This document shows positions 8,843 to 17,689 of a stretch of DNA of 64,000 bases, piece after piece. Source of the DNA: Methanobrevibacter sp. (GTDB taxonomy: Archaea > Methanobacteriota > Methanobacteria > Methanobacteriales > Methanobacteriaceae). The notes below the pieces were generated by a model. It saw only the letters and a list, made by a program, of their open reading frames with translations. It was not told where the DNA came from and searched no databases. The DNA is taken from assembly GCF_030539875.1 (NCBI RefSeq), contig NZ_JAUNXI010000012.1, positions 1-64,000 on the forward strand, read 5' to 3'. Within the stretch, counting starts at the first letter, position 1. Each line of letters opens with the position of its first letter. Both the position numbers and the translations under genes were made by a program.

Positions 8843-9652
8843 ATGAAGAGCAGCATATCTGAAGAACTAGAAATGAAATTTCCGCCAATCGTTCTGATTA
8901 AAAGTGACGCCAAACCGGAAGATGCAGTATCTCCAAAATCCGGTAAAGGAGGTTGTGCAATGAGTTTTATTGCTCAGACAATTGCCAAACGTAAAACAAC
9001 TTGTTTCGGCCGTGAAAATGTTACTTGCGGAGGAGTATCAGCAGGTTTTGGTTGGGGAGACGGATTTATAGATGAAGATGCAATTGATTTTCAGGCATCA
9101 TTCTTATCCTGCGGAGCTGAATCCGCACCTGACAGAGAGGAATATATTGAAAAGATAAGCGGCATGGCAAAACCGACACGTGAAATGTTTGAGCATGGAG
9201 AGCGGATATATACTGATTTTGAAACTGCAAAGAAAGGCATAAAAGCAAGGCCTGTTTATGACAGCGAAGATTATGTGATTTTTAAAGGACTGGAAAATCT
9301 AAAAGAGGGAGAAATACCTGATTCAGTTATATTTACAGCAAATCCTATTGAACTAACTGCATTAGTTCAAATAAACACTTCATTTAGACTCAAGGACACA
9401 TATCTTTTGACTCCACAGGCATCAGGATGTCAGGCTATCGGATGCTTTACCTTTAGAGAAAATGAAAGCGACAATCCGAAACCTGTTTTAAGTCCGATTG
9501 ACTTTGCAGGAAGAAGCAAGATGAAACACTTCATTCCAAATGATTATTTGATGCTTTCCATGCCCTGGAAACTATTCCTAAAGTTAGAAGAGGCAAGTGA
9601 GAAAAGTGTTCTTCAAACTGGAATGTGGAAAAGGTTTACACAGCAAGATTGA
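8843..9652 (+). CDS. DUF169 family protein
   Basis: 269 aa, cytoplasmic, no signal or membrane segment. The sequence fits DUF169: PPIVLIKSDAKP near the start, a Cys-containing core (KGGCAMSFIAQTIAKRKTTC, TCGGVSAGFGWG), ARPVYDSEDYVIFKGLENL in the middle, and QASGCQAIG with MLSMPWKLFLKLEEA near the end. Conserved cysteines suggest metal or cofactor binding, but the biochemical role of DUF169 is not established. AAGGAG lies before the ATG. It is a single gene divergent from the DUF1002 gene. Confidence 0.82.
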   Translation: MKSSISEELEMKFPPIVLIKSDAKPEDAVSPKSGKGGCAMSFIAQTIAKRKTTCFGRENVTCGGVSAGFGWGDGFIDEDAIDFQASFLSCGAESAPDREEYIEKISGMAKPTREMFEHGERIYTDFETAKKGIKARPVYDSEDYVIFKGLENLKEGEIPDSVIFTANPIELTALVQINTSFRLKDTYLLTPQASGCQAIGCFTFRENESDNPKPVLSPIDFAGRSKMKHFIPNDYLMLSMPWKLFLKLEEASEKSVLQTGMWKRFTQQD

Positions 9653-10037
9653 AATTTCAGGATTTTTTAAAACCGGATGATGTTTATATGTTCACCCCAT
9701 CAGGACAGGCTTATTAATCCATACACTGCATATAACATTATCCTCCTGTTTTTCATGAGAAATGCATGATTGCATCATGAAGTGAGAGAATGTCAACAAT
9801 AATCAGTTATGTGACCTATCGGCAGATAATCCTGCAGCCATTCCGCTATTCCCATATGAAATATCCTCACAGATTTTAAAAAATAAACTCCCAATTATAG
9901 CGCCTATGGATTTAAAAATGAAAACATCTCCTATTTTAAATTTTTCAAAAGCAGTTTATCCATAGCCATTCACTTTTAAACAAAAATCAGCACACCTCTA
10001 AAACGTTTATAAACATTGAAACTCTTAATATTATACG
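9653..10037 (+). promoter_or_regulatory. Gap ahead of the ABC exporter, with its promoter
   Basis: This 385-bp gap has no supported gene. Its right end has a TATA-like TTTATAAA at 10006-10013, about 28 bp from the exporter's ATG at 10038. The transcript would begin at or very near the start codon, so the exporter mRNA is probably leaderless or nearly so. The minus strand of 9834-9965 has a 45-codon stop-free stretch (with FKIGDVFIFKSIGAIIG) that could be a gene fragment, but it lacks a start and a family match. Confidence 0.45.
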
Positions 10038-11744
10038 ATGAAAAAACTAATAGCTCCAATAAAAAATAGAATCGGACAGGTCTTTGCGATATTTTTATTT
10101 TTGCTTGTTCAGGTGTACTGTGACTTGACATTGCCCCAATATACTGCAGATATTGTGGATATAGGTATTCAAAACGCTGATTTGCAGTTTATTGTAAATA
10201 TCGGAGCAATCATGCTTTTGATGGTTGCGGCATCTGCTCTTGCAACAGTTGGAGTGTCTTATTTTTCAAGCAGGGTATCATCCGGCTATGCCAAGGATTT
10301 AAGAAAAACTGTTTACGGGAAAGTTTTAAAATTCTCAAATCATGAGCTTAATGAAATTTCAAGGTCTTCTTTAATTACCAGGTCAACAAACGACATAAAC
10401 CAGCTCCAGAGCGTCCTTGGAATGATTTTTACAACAATATTGTTCGCACCTCTTCTGGGAATTGGAAGTATAATAAAAGCCTTTGAACTTAAAACAAACC
10501 TTTCATGGATTATTTTTGTCACATTTATTGCAGTCGTGCTTCTTTTAATTATTGTTATTGTAAGGGTGCTTCCTTACTTTAAAGTAATTCAGGAAATTAT
10601 TGATAGAATCAATAAAACATCAAGAGAAATTTTAATTGGAATTCCTGTAATTAAGGCATTTGTAAGACAGGATTTTGAAGAAGAAAAATTCAGGAAAATA
10701 AATAAAGAGTTTTACGACGTCAATATCTACGTTTTCAGAAATATGCTTATCATGCTTCCATTGATGACGCTGATTATGAATTTGATGATTGTCCTAATCC
10801 TATATTTCGGAGCCTATGATGCATTAAAGGGATCTGTTCTGACAGGAGACATTATTGCGTTTATCCAATATTCAACCCAGGTTGTAACTTCATTTTTAAT
10901 GATCGGCGCATTTTTCATTATCCTTCCAAGAATACTTGTTTCCGGAAGACGTGTAAATGAAGTGTTAAACACCGAATTAACAATAACAGACGGCGAACTT
11001 GCAGACATTTCAAACAATGCAACAATCGAGTTTAAAAATGTTTCATACAGCTATCCAAACAGTGAAAAAGAAACCCTTAAAGACATTAATTTTTCACTGA
11101 AACCCGGAAAAACCACTGCAATCATTGGTGGAACCGGAAGCGGAAAATCAACAATCCTCAATTTGATTCCCCGCCTTCAGGACCCGAGCTCCGGCGAAAT
11201 CTTAATCGATGGTGAAAATATTAAAAACTTGAAATTAAAAAGTTTAAGGGATAAAATCAGTTTTACACCTCAAAAAGCATTGCTGTTCCAGGGAGACATT
11301 AAATCAAACATGCTGATTGGAAAAAGCGATGCTACAGATGAAGAAATCGAAAATGCTCTCAGCCAGGCCCAGGTCGATTTTGTATCTGACCTTAAAGATG
11401 AGGTGGCTCAAGGAGGATCCAACTTTTCAGGGGGTCAAAAGCAACGCCTATCAATCGCAAGAGCTCTTATTGACAAACATGATTTTTACATTTTTGACGA
11501 TTGTTTCTCAGCGCTTGACATGAATACAGAACGGAAAATAAAGAATAATCTGAAAAATTTAAAGGAATCCGCTATTCTGATTGTATCCCAGAGGATTTCA
11601 ACCATTATGGATGCTGATGAGATACTTGTAATTGATAATGGAGAGATTGTTGAGAGAGGAACACATCAAACCTTGGCTGAAAGCTGTGAAATCTATAAAG
11701 AAATCGTCAATACTCAAATCGACAGCATGGAGGGGATTTTATGA
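10038..11744 (+). CDS. ABC exporter half-transporter, subunit with degenerate ATPase catalytic residues
   Basis: 568 aa: six-helix exporter membrane domain (about 1-310) followed by an ATP-binding domain. Walker A is GGTGSGKST near residue 370 and the signature is canonical (FSGGQKQR). However, Walker B is followed by Asp instead of Glu (YIFDDCFSALD) and the switch His is Gln (VSQRIST). This is the pattern of the degenerate partner in heterodimeric ABCB-type exporters such as TM287/288. The stop overlaps the start of the second subunit (ATGA), so the two are made together. Substrate unknown: lipid, peptide or drug export are all possible. Confidence 0.9.
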   Translation: MKKLIAPIKNRIGQVFAIFLFLLVQVYCDLTLPQYTADIVDIGIQNADLQFIVNIGAIMLLMVAASALATVGVSYFSSRVSSGYAKDLRKTVYGKVLKFSNHELNEISRSSLITRSTNDINQLQSVLGMIFTTILFAPLLGIGSIIKAFELKTNLSWIIFVTFIAVVLLLIIVIVRVLPYFKVIQEIIDRINKTSREILIGIPVIKAFVRQDFEEEKFRKINKEFYDVNIYVFRNMLIMLPLMTLIMNLMIVLILYFGAYDALKGSVLTGDIIAFIQYSTQVVTSFLMIGAFFIILPRILVSGRRVNEVLNTELTITDGELADISNNATIEFKNVSYSYPNSEKETLKDINFSLKPGKTTAIIGGTGSGKSTILNLIPRLQDPSSGEILIDGENIKNLKLKSLRDKISFTPQKALLFQGDIKSNMLIGKSDATDEEIENALSQAQVDFVSDLKDEVAQGGSNFSGGQKQRLSIARALIDKHDFYIFDDCFSALDMNTERKIKNNLKNLKESAILIVSQRISTIMDADEILVIDNGEIVERGTHQTLAESCEIYKEIVNTQIDSMEGIL

Positions 11745-13546
11745 GTCCAAGACCAATCAGAAGAAGACCTCCCGAAAAAGCCGCCGATAATAAAAAAGCC
11801 ATTGAAAATATACTCACTATCTTAAAAGACCATAAATTTAAATTGTCCCTAACAGTTATCTGCGCGGTAATTTCAACATTATTTACAATTGTAGCCCCTC
11901 TGCTTATAGGCAGAGCCACAACAACAATTTTTGATGGAATAAACAGTATCGCCCAGCACACAGGAACAATTGACTTCGCCGTCTTGTTTAATCTTTTAAC
12001 AATGGTTGTCATACTATATGTCATCAGTTCCATATTTTCATACCTTCAAAGCTTCTTTTTAATTAAAGTCTCTACAAAAATAAGTTATGACTTAAGGGAA
12101 AGGATGGTTGACAAGATTCTGCACCTGCCGATGGAAAGTGTTGATGAAAATAAAAGAGGAGACATATTATCAAGAATTACAAATGATGTTGACTCGCTCC
12201 AGCACGGAATCACACAGTCATTTATACAGCTAACTACTGCTGTGATTACCCTTATCGGAGTGTTTGTCATGATGCTGAGCATAAACATCTGGATGACACT
12301 AACAACAGTCATTCTTATTCCAATTGCGTTTTTAATAATCAGATTTATTACAAAATATTCTCAAGGTTACTTCCTAAAGCAATTAGTCTTTAAAGGATCT
12401 CTAAATGCTCAAATTGAAGAAAGCTTTACAGGCCATGACATTATCCGTGCGTTCAACCAGGAGGACATGTCCATGGAGAAATTTGAAAGGGATAATGAAA
12501 ACTGGTATGAACAGGAATGGAAATCACAGTTTTACTCAAGCCTGAACGGACCTTTAATGAACTTCATTTCAAACTTCACCTATGTCATAGTCGCGGTTTT
12601 AGGTGCCGTATTTGTTCTTCAAAAAGCAATAGCAGTGGGAGACATACTTGCATTTTTCCAGTACACACAAAGCTTTACAAGACCTATACAGCAGATTACA
12701 AAAGTCATGAACCAGATACAAACCGCAATGGCTGCAAGCGAACGTATTTTTGAGTTTTTAGATTATGACGATGAGGAAAACACATCAGATAAAAAGCTGG
12801 GAGAAATAAAAGAGGGAATTGCCTTTGAAAATGTGAGTTTCAGCTACAGTCCTGATGAAAAGATAATCAAGGACCTGTCCTTTGATGTTAAAAAGGGTCA
12901 GAAAATAGCTATTGTTGGCGAAACAGGAGCGGGAAAAACAACAATTGTCAAACTGCTTATGAGATTTTATGAAATCGATTCGGGAAAAATAAAAATCGAC
13001 GGCGTTGATATTGAAGAATACGACAAGAATTCCCTCAGGTCCCACATAGGAATGGTCCTGCAGGATTCATGGCTATTTTCAGCCAGCATCAAAAGCAACA
13101 TACGTTATGGAAACTTAGATGTTAGTGATGAAGATTTAATTGATGCTTCAAAACAGGTCTATGTGGACAATTTTGTAAAACAGCTGCCGAATGGTTATAA
13201 AACCGTTTTAAATGAAGATTCAGACAATATTTCACATGGGCAAAAACAGTTATTAACAATAGCCAGAACAATCCTTTCATCTAAAGAGGTTTTAATTCTG
13301 GATGAAGCAACCTCAAGTGTCGATACAAGAACCGAAAAGCTAATTCAGAAAGCCATGGATAAGCTGATGGAAAACAAAACCAGTTTAATCATAGCCCACA
13401 GATTATCAACAATTAGAAATGCAGATAAAATCATTGTAATCGAAGACGGTGAAATAATTGAGGAGGGAACACATGAAGAACTTCTTGAGCTAAAAGGATA
13501 TTACTACAATACCTTAAACACACAAGCAAAAGAAAATATTCATTAA
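11741..13546 (+). CDS. ABC exporter half-transporter, catalytic partner subunit
   Basis: 601 aa. A basic, proline-rich N-terminal tail (about 25 residues) precedes six membrane helices (about 40-320) and an ATP-binding domain. Walker A is GETGAGKTT, Walker B is LILDEATSSVD with the catalytic Glu, and the switch His is present (IAHRLST). The signature is altered (ISHGQKQ instead of LSGGQ). Combined with the first subunit, this gives one fully canonical ATP site (Walker A/B here plus FSGGQ there) and one degenerate site, as expected of an asymmetric heterodimer. GGAGGGG precedes the ATG inside the end of the first gene. Confidence 0.92.
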   Translation: MSPRPIRRRPPEKAADNKKAIENILTILKDHKFKLSLTVICAVISTLFTIVAPLLIGRATTTIFDGINSIAQHTGTIDFAVLFNLLTMVVILYVISSIFSYLQSFFLIKVSTKISYDLRERMVDKILHLPMESVDENKRGDILSRITNDVDSLQHGITQSFIQLTTAVITLIGVFVMMLSINIWMTLTTVILIPIAFLIIRFITKYSQGYFLKQLVFKGSLNAQIEESFTGHDIIRAFNQEDMSMEKFERDNENWYEQEWKSQFYSSLNGPLMNFISNFTYVIVAVLGAVFVLQKAIAVGDILAFFQYTQSFTRPIQQITKVMNQIQTAMAASERIFEFLDYDDEENTSDKKLGEIKEGIAFENVSFSYSPDEKIIKDLSFDVKKGQKIAIVGETGAGKTTIVKLLMRFYEIDSGKIKIDGVDIEEYDKNSLRSHIGMVLQDSWLFSASIKSNIRYGNLDVSDEDLIDASKQVYVDNFVKQLPNGYKTVLNEDSDNISHGQKQLLTIARTILSSKEVLILDEATSSVDTRTEKLIQKAMDKLMENKTSLIIAHRLSTIRNADKIIVIEDGEIIEEGTHEELLELKGYYYNTLNTQAKENIH

Positions 13547-13794
13547 AAAAATGGATTTGCAGGAATCTTGTTTGACTTTTGAAAATAAAATTTCAAAAAT
13601 CCCATTTCATCATGTGCGCAGATATATCATCAGTTCCAAATTTTAATATTGTTCCGGAACAGTCCATTAAATCAATATAATGTGCAATAAAAAAACAACA
13701 AAACAAAACAAACAGGAGAATAATTCAAGATATATTCAACAAAATGAAAGTGCGAAAATGGTCGCCGCATCTGGCAGGTTATGGGAAAAGTGAT

Positions 13795-13833
13795 GAAAAA
13801 AAGAAGAGAATAGGGTTGAAAATTAAACCCTAT
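13795..13833 (-). terminator. Stop-codon-embedded hairpin plus T-run after the DUF3344 gene
   Basis: Arms ATAGGGTT (13810-13817) and AACCCTAT (13826-13833) with an eight-base loop. The second arm contains the stop codon of the DUF3344 gene. A T-rich tract follows on the transcribed strand. Confidence 0.55.
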
Positions 13834-16412
13834 CTTTTAACTTTAATTAAACTTTTTGAACTGATAGTGTATTTGGAGTTGCCTGAGTATAAAACAACTT
13901 TATGACTACCTACTTTCAAGTTCTTGGTTTTCAAACTGGCAGTACCGTGTTTGTTGGTTTTAATTTTGTAGACTTTGTATTTTTTACCTGTGAAAACCTT
14001 TACTTTAACTACAATATTTTTAACAACTTTTTTAGTTGCTTTGTTTTTGACAGTTACCTTGAAGTATTTGGATTTTTTATATTTAACAGTTACTTTAGGC
14101 GCTTTGACAATTGTTTTAGCTTTAGCTACTTTAATAGATGATGTGGTCTTTTTAACAACATAATTTTTATTATTAGCAGTAATTTCCACTTTATGATTTC
14201 CGATTGATAAGAGGGAAGCTTTTTTAAAGCTGGCAATGCCTTTTGAATCAGTAGTCACATAATAAGTAGCGTATTTTTTACCTGTGAAAACCTTTAATGT
14301 GAGTTTTAAGCCTTTAACCGGTTTTTTGTCATTATCTAAAACTTTAATATTGAAGTATTTGCCTGAATCGTAAGTAGTAGACAACATTGTCGGAGTCACA
14401 ACGGTTTTTATTGGAGCTTTCTGAGTAGTTACAATAAATTGCTGTAAAGCCAAGATTGTAGACCCTGTGGCAACAAAACTAATATCATTTGAACTTTTTA
14501 CAATATCTGTTATATCAGCAGCAAACATGTCTGTAGTTTTACTAGTTCCATTCCAAACATTTTCAAATAATTTATTATTCACAATGAGATTTCCTTCACC
14601 GGTCTGAGCACCGGAAGCAAATACATATAATTTTGCATTAACAATATCTTTAGAATTAATCATAATATTTGAATTTGCTTGAACAACTCTTCCAGCATTA
14701 TTATTTGCATTTGTAAGCAAATCTGCATCATTCATAATGTAAATCTTTTTAATTACATCACTATTAGTTGTGTTGTACATATAAATTAAAGTGCTTGGAT
14801 AAATAGCTGGTGTAGGGTTGATTTTATTTAAAACAAATGTATTATTACCCTTTTTAAGCAATTTTGTTACATCATAAACTACAACTCCATAACCGTATTT
14901 GCCGTAAGATCCCAAGTTGCTTTGGTCTCTGTAAAATCCAACAGGATAAACTGTTTGGTTATTGAATGTTACATTAAACATTGATTCATTTTCAATGTAT
15001 GTTTTTCCATTAAACCAGTTGTATGGAACATAAATAAATCCTTTTACAATAGTAGAACCGCTGCTTAAGTCAACATTCCAGATTTCAGTTGTACCTGCAG
15101 CACCGGATTTATATGAACTTTCGTTTTTAGTATCAATTACAATGTCTCCTGTAAATGAAATATTTGCAAATGATTCAAATCCTCCGGATGGATAAGCAAA
15201 GTCCTTTCCAAGGTTACCATTGTATAAAACAGGTACAGTTTTATTTGAACTGGTAACAGCAACATCATTATATTTAACATTCACAACATAGATTACCTGA
15301 GGATTATCTGCCCCATTAACAGTTGATGCATCAACTGAACGAATAGTAGGGTCAGTTAATAATAAGGTTGTTTGATTTTCACCATCCAAATCCATTTCAG
15401 TACTATTTACAACAATTCCATCAGCAACTAACTCAATTAAATATTTTCCTTTTTTATCGGAGTTAACGTTAATTGTAATTGTATTGTTAGTACCAGCATA
15501 ACAAGTATTGGAATATTCGGTTGTTAGTGAAACCGCTGCATTAATGTGATTAACCTTCAGGACAGTTAAAACATTTTTAAGGGATGAATAGGTACCTGAC
15601 CCAACATTCATAGACAGCAGCTCTGTATTTTGACCATTTTTCATATTACCGGATATATCCCATGAATTATATTGGTAGTAATTACCGGATTCATGCACAG
15701 TAGGGTCTCCGATCAGTTCACCATTAACTCTAAAACTTCCATCAGCACTTGAAAGAGCAACATTAATTAAATTAGCACCATTGATGTTTGATATGTTTTC
15801 TGTATTGAATACAGTTGTAACATTGGTTTTTGTCCACTTTTGAGTAGAATCCACCCAATAATTAATTACATCACTGTCACCGTCATCATATGCTAAAATT
15901 AAAGCAATTAACTTAATTCTACCATCAAATGTTTTATTAGGCATCATGAAAGTATTTACATTAATTGTAATTGAGGAACCATTCAATCCCTTTACAGAAT
16001 CAGTAATATCATAATGCATTTGATAATCTGAATAACATTTATTGACATGGTCATTTACAATATAAATAGTTCCATCAGTACTTCCTTCTTCAGTCCATAA
16101 CGATTCGCTAGCTATTTGATTTTCACCGTCTTTAGTTTTTAAACTCACATTGGCATTTGCCCCATGAGTATTTTTAGCACTGCCTCCATAAACATTAACA
16201 TAAATGTCTGCATGCTTGATATCCTTAGCTTCGGAAGGAATATCATATGTTAAACTGCCACTAGTCTCCCACGGATTAACCGTAGCCACATCAACATCCC
16301 CTGAAACTTCTCCAGAATAAGTTGTTTGTAAATCATCAGCAGAAACAGAACTAATTGACAAAACCATCATGAAAATCAATACAAATAAAAAAATAAAAGA
16401 TTTATTTTTCAT
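13830..16412 (-). CDS. Secreted DUF3344 surface protein with lysine-rich Ig-like tail
   Basis: 860 aa from ATG at 16412, which has GGGGA eight bases upstream; a TTG four codons further up is less likely. Residues 1-25 are a signal peptide (FIFLFVLIFMMVLSISSVSA). The body has DUF3344 features: two beta-rich repeats with DIYVNVYGGSAKNTHGANAN and YDITDSVKG in the first, and the related VYDVTKLLKKGNNTFVLNK and ADITDIVKSSNDISF later. The last 200 residues are two Ig-like, Lys-rich repeats (FTGKKYATYYVTTDSKGIA and FTGKKYKVYKIKTNKHGTA), probably binding the cell wall. It lies downstream of the CobN/ExbB-like genes, and its upstream region shares their heptamer motif. Its role is probably metal-related surface binding; this is inference. 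Confidence 0.78.
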   Translation of the reverse strand: MKNKSFIFLFVLIFMMVLSISSVSADDLQTTYSGEVSGDVDVATVNPWETSGSLTYDIPSEAKDIKHADIYVNVYGGSAKNTHGANANVSLKTKDGENQIASESLWTEEGSTDGTIYIVNDHVNKCYSDYQMHYDITDSVKGLNGSSITINVNTFMMPNKTFDGRIKLIALILAYDDGDSDVINYWVDSTQKWTKTNVTTVFNTENISNINGANLINVALSSADGSFRVNGELIGDPTVHESGNYYQYNSWDISGNMKNGQNTELLSMNVGSGTYSSLKNVLTVLKVNHINAAVSLTTEYSNTCYAGTNNTITINVNSDKKGKYLIELVADGIVVNSTEMDLDGENQTTLLLTDPTIRSVDASTVNGADNPQVIYVVNVKYNDVAVTSSNKTVPVLYNGNLGKDFAYPSGGFESFANISFTGDIVIDTKNESSYKSGAAGTTEIWNVDLSSGSTIVKGFIYVPYNWFNGKTYIENESMFNVTFNNQTVYPVGFYRDQSNLGSYGKYGYGVVVYDVTKLLKKGNNTFVLNKINPTPAIYPSTLIYMYNTTNSDVIKKIYIMNDADLLTNANNNAGRVVQANSNIMINSKDIVNAKLYVFASGAQTGEGNLIVNNKLFENVWNGTSKTTDMFAADITDIVKSSNDISFVATGSTILALQQFIVTTQKAPIKTVVTPTMLSTTYDSGKYFNIKVLDNDKKPVKGLKLTLKVFTGKKYATYYVTTDSKGIASFKKASLLSIGNHKVEITANNKNYVVKKTTSSIKVAKAKTIVKAPKVTVKYKKSKYFKVTVKNKATKKVVKNIVVKVKVFTGKKYKVYKIKTNKHGTASLKTKNLKVGSHKVVLYSGNSKYTISSKSLIKVKR

Positions 16413-16424
16413 AAATATCCCCAA

Positions 16425-16684
16425 TTAATTTTTAAGGCAATCATTTAAAGTTCGAGACAATAACTATATTGAAATGCAAACAAGAAACTTTAAATAAACA
16501 AACCTTAATTAAAGTGAAGGAGTAATACAAATATAAAGATTATCTTAATACCATTTTTGTCATAAACAGTGAAAAAGTATTACTTTTGATTAAAAGTAAT
16601 AAAAAACCCCACAATATGGGAAAAAAGTAATATTTAATTGAAAAAAGTAAAAAATAAAAAGTAATACTATGTAAGAAATATATA
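16425..16684 (-). promoter_or_regulatory. Regulatory region of the DUF3344 gene with repeated GTAATAC/GTATTAC heptamers
   Basis: In 260 bp there are exact heptamers GTAATAC at 16522-16528 and 16661-16667, GTATTAC at 16577-16583, and near matches GTAATAA at 16596, GTAATAT at 16627 and TTAATAC at 16545. The 16577/16596 pair forms a perfect inverted repeat: TATTACTTTT (16578-16587), spacer GATT, AAAAGTAATA (16592-16601). A TATA-like TTTATTTAAAG on the minus strand lies near 16490. The same heptamer recurs upstream of the cobN-like gene. The half-site resembles published NikR-type operators (GTNTTAC...GTAANAC), but the regulator is not in this window. Confidence 0.6.
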
Positions 16685-17020
16685 TTATCCTTCAACCATT
16701 ATTAGCTTTCCGGTTGACGGGTCCCTATACACTTTTCCCAATTCCACATAACCTTGACCAGAACTTTCCCTGGATTCCGGAGTGTCATTTAGCGGGTTGC
16801 CTTCAGTTACCTCAGTAACATTCAATGGAGATTCCTGAACATTTTGGGATTGGTCCTGTGATGTGTCTGAAAACACTATACTTTGTATGTTCCAGCTTAT
16901 TACAACAAAAATCAATAATCCTACAGCAATTACAAGCATTGCATCTACCAGATTCGTAGTTCCAGCCATCGGGTCTTCTTCAACATCGCTAAATCGTTTT
17001 TTGCATTTTCTCCTAACCAT
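16685..17020 (-). CDS. DUF2149 protein, ExbD/TolR-like stator partner
   Basis: 111 aa. A basic cytoplasmic N-terminus (about 20 residues) precedes one membrane helix (about 24-45: NLVDAMLVIAVGLLIFVVIS). This matches the ExbD/TolR pattern, in which an Asp near the start of the helix carries protons (here D26, in VDAML compared with FIDVML of ExbD). The rest is a short, acidic, extracytoplasmic tail ending in a beta-like YVELGKVYRDPSTGKLIMVEG. It is far shorter than ExbD, lacking most of the periplasmic domain. The start is 13 bp after the exbB-like stop, so the pair should form one channel complex. Confidence 0.82.
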   Translation of the reverse strand: MVRRKCKKRFSDVEEDPMAGTTNLVDAMLVIAVGLLIFVVISWNIQSIVFSDTSQDQSQNVQESPLNVTEVTEGNPLNDTPESRESSGQGYVELGKVYRDPSTGKLIMVEG

Positions 17021-17033
17021 GATAAAAACTCCA

Positions 17034-17678
17034 CTATCGGCTTAATTTATCAAGTAATGCATCAGCCAAAGAATCCAAATTCGATAAATCCTCTTCATAC
17101 CATCTGCGCCTTACCTTAGATACAAAATAGCCTATTGCCCCTGCACCGATACCAACAACAGTCGTATCAAATGCAACAATAATAGCACTTGCCAATGTGT
17201 TTACATCACCAGCACCTAAAGCGGCAAGCCCTGGGCCCATAGGGATTAAAGTTCCCATCAAACCCAAAGTCGGACCAATTCTAGTAACAATATCTGTTCG
17301 CTCTATTGTTTTTCCAAGTTTAGTTTCTTCAAATTCGATTAATTTTCTAGCTAGAGTTTCTCTTGTTTTATTGTTTAATGAATCTGCACGCAATATTTTA
17401 ACTAGAACTACCTTTTGATTCTCATATAGTTTTGCATTTTTAACAATACTCATTAATTCCTCACTGGAGTTAGCTTTAGAAATTGAATAAATCAGTTTCT
17501 CAAGCAGTTCTGGAGATATTTTTTTACGTGAAGTATACTCCGAGATAAGACTTCCCAAAGTAACTACTGCAAAAAATGCAAAAATTATTAAAAATATGAT
17601 TACAGGAATCTGTAAACTTTGAGAGATTATATTTAAACCGGAAGTTAATATTTCACTTCCAGGAATTGTTGTCACCAT
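17034..17678 (-). CDS. MotA/TolQ/ExbB family proton-channel protein
   Basis: 214 aa. Three membrane segments: about 20-45 (PVIIFLIIFAFFAVVTLGS), and two in the C-terminal half where the TolQ/ExbB signature lies (RIGPTLGLMGTLIPMGPGL, then IIVAFDTTVVGIGAGAIGYF). A cytoplasmic helical segment (50-125) separates them, as in ExbB. Together with the DUF2149 protein it should conduct protons or sodium and drive a mechanical cycle in an envelope partner. In Gram-negative bacteria that partner is TonB or TolA. Here no outer membrane is expected, and the obvious candidate is the anchored CobN-like protein. It starts 11 bp after the DUF2162 gene. Confidence 0.9.
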   Translation of the reverse strand: MVTTIPGSEILTSGLNIISQSLQIPVIIFLIIFAFFAVVTLGSLISEYTSRKKISPELLEKLIYSISKANSSEELMSIVKNAKLYENQKVVLVKILRADSLNNKTRETLARKLIEFEETKLGKTIERTDIVTRIGPTLGLMGTLIPMGPGLAALGAGDVNTLASAIIVAFDTTVVGIGAGAIGYFVSKVRRRWYEEDLSNLDSLADALLDKLSR

Positions 17679-17689
17679 TAATAATCACC

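Noticed and set aside
9834-9965. Stop-free 45-codon minus-strand stretch with a hydrophobic segment
   Set aside because: No start codon, no ribosome site and no family match; noted only as possible debris in the gap description.
13620-13720. Minus-strand fragment with YIDLMDCSGTILKFGTDDIS
   Set aside because: A short stop-free piece that resembles a protein segment but could not be tied to a family, and it has no start or continuation.
13902-14163. Open frames on the plus strand inside the DUF3344 tail
   Set aside because: They are the antisense of Lys-rich codons (AAA/AAG read as Phe/Leu), which gives long stop-free but meaningless frames; no ribosome site or family.
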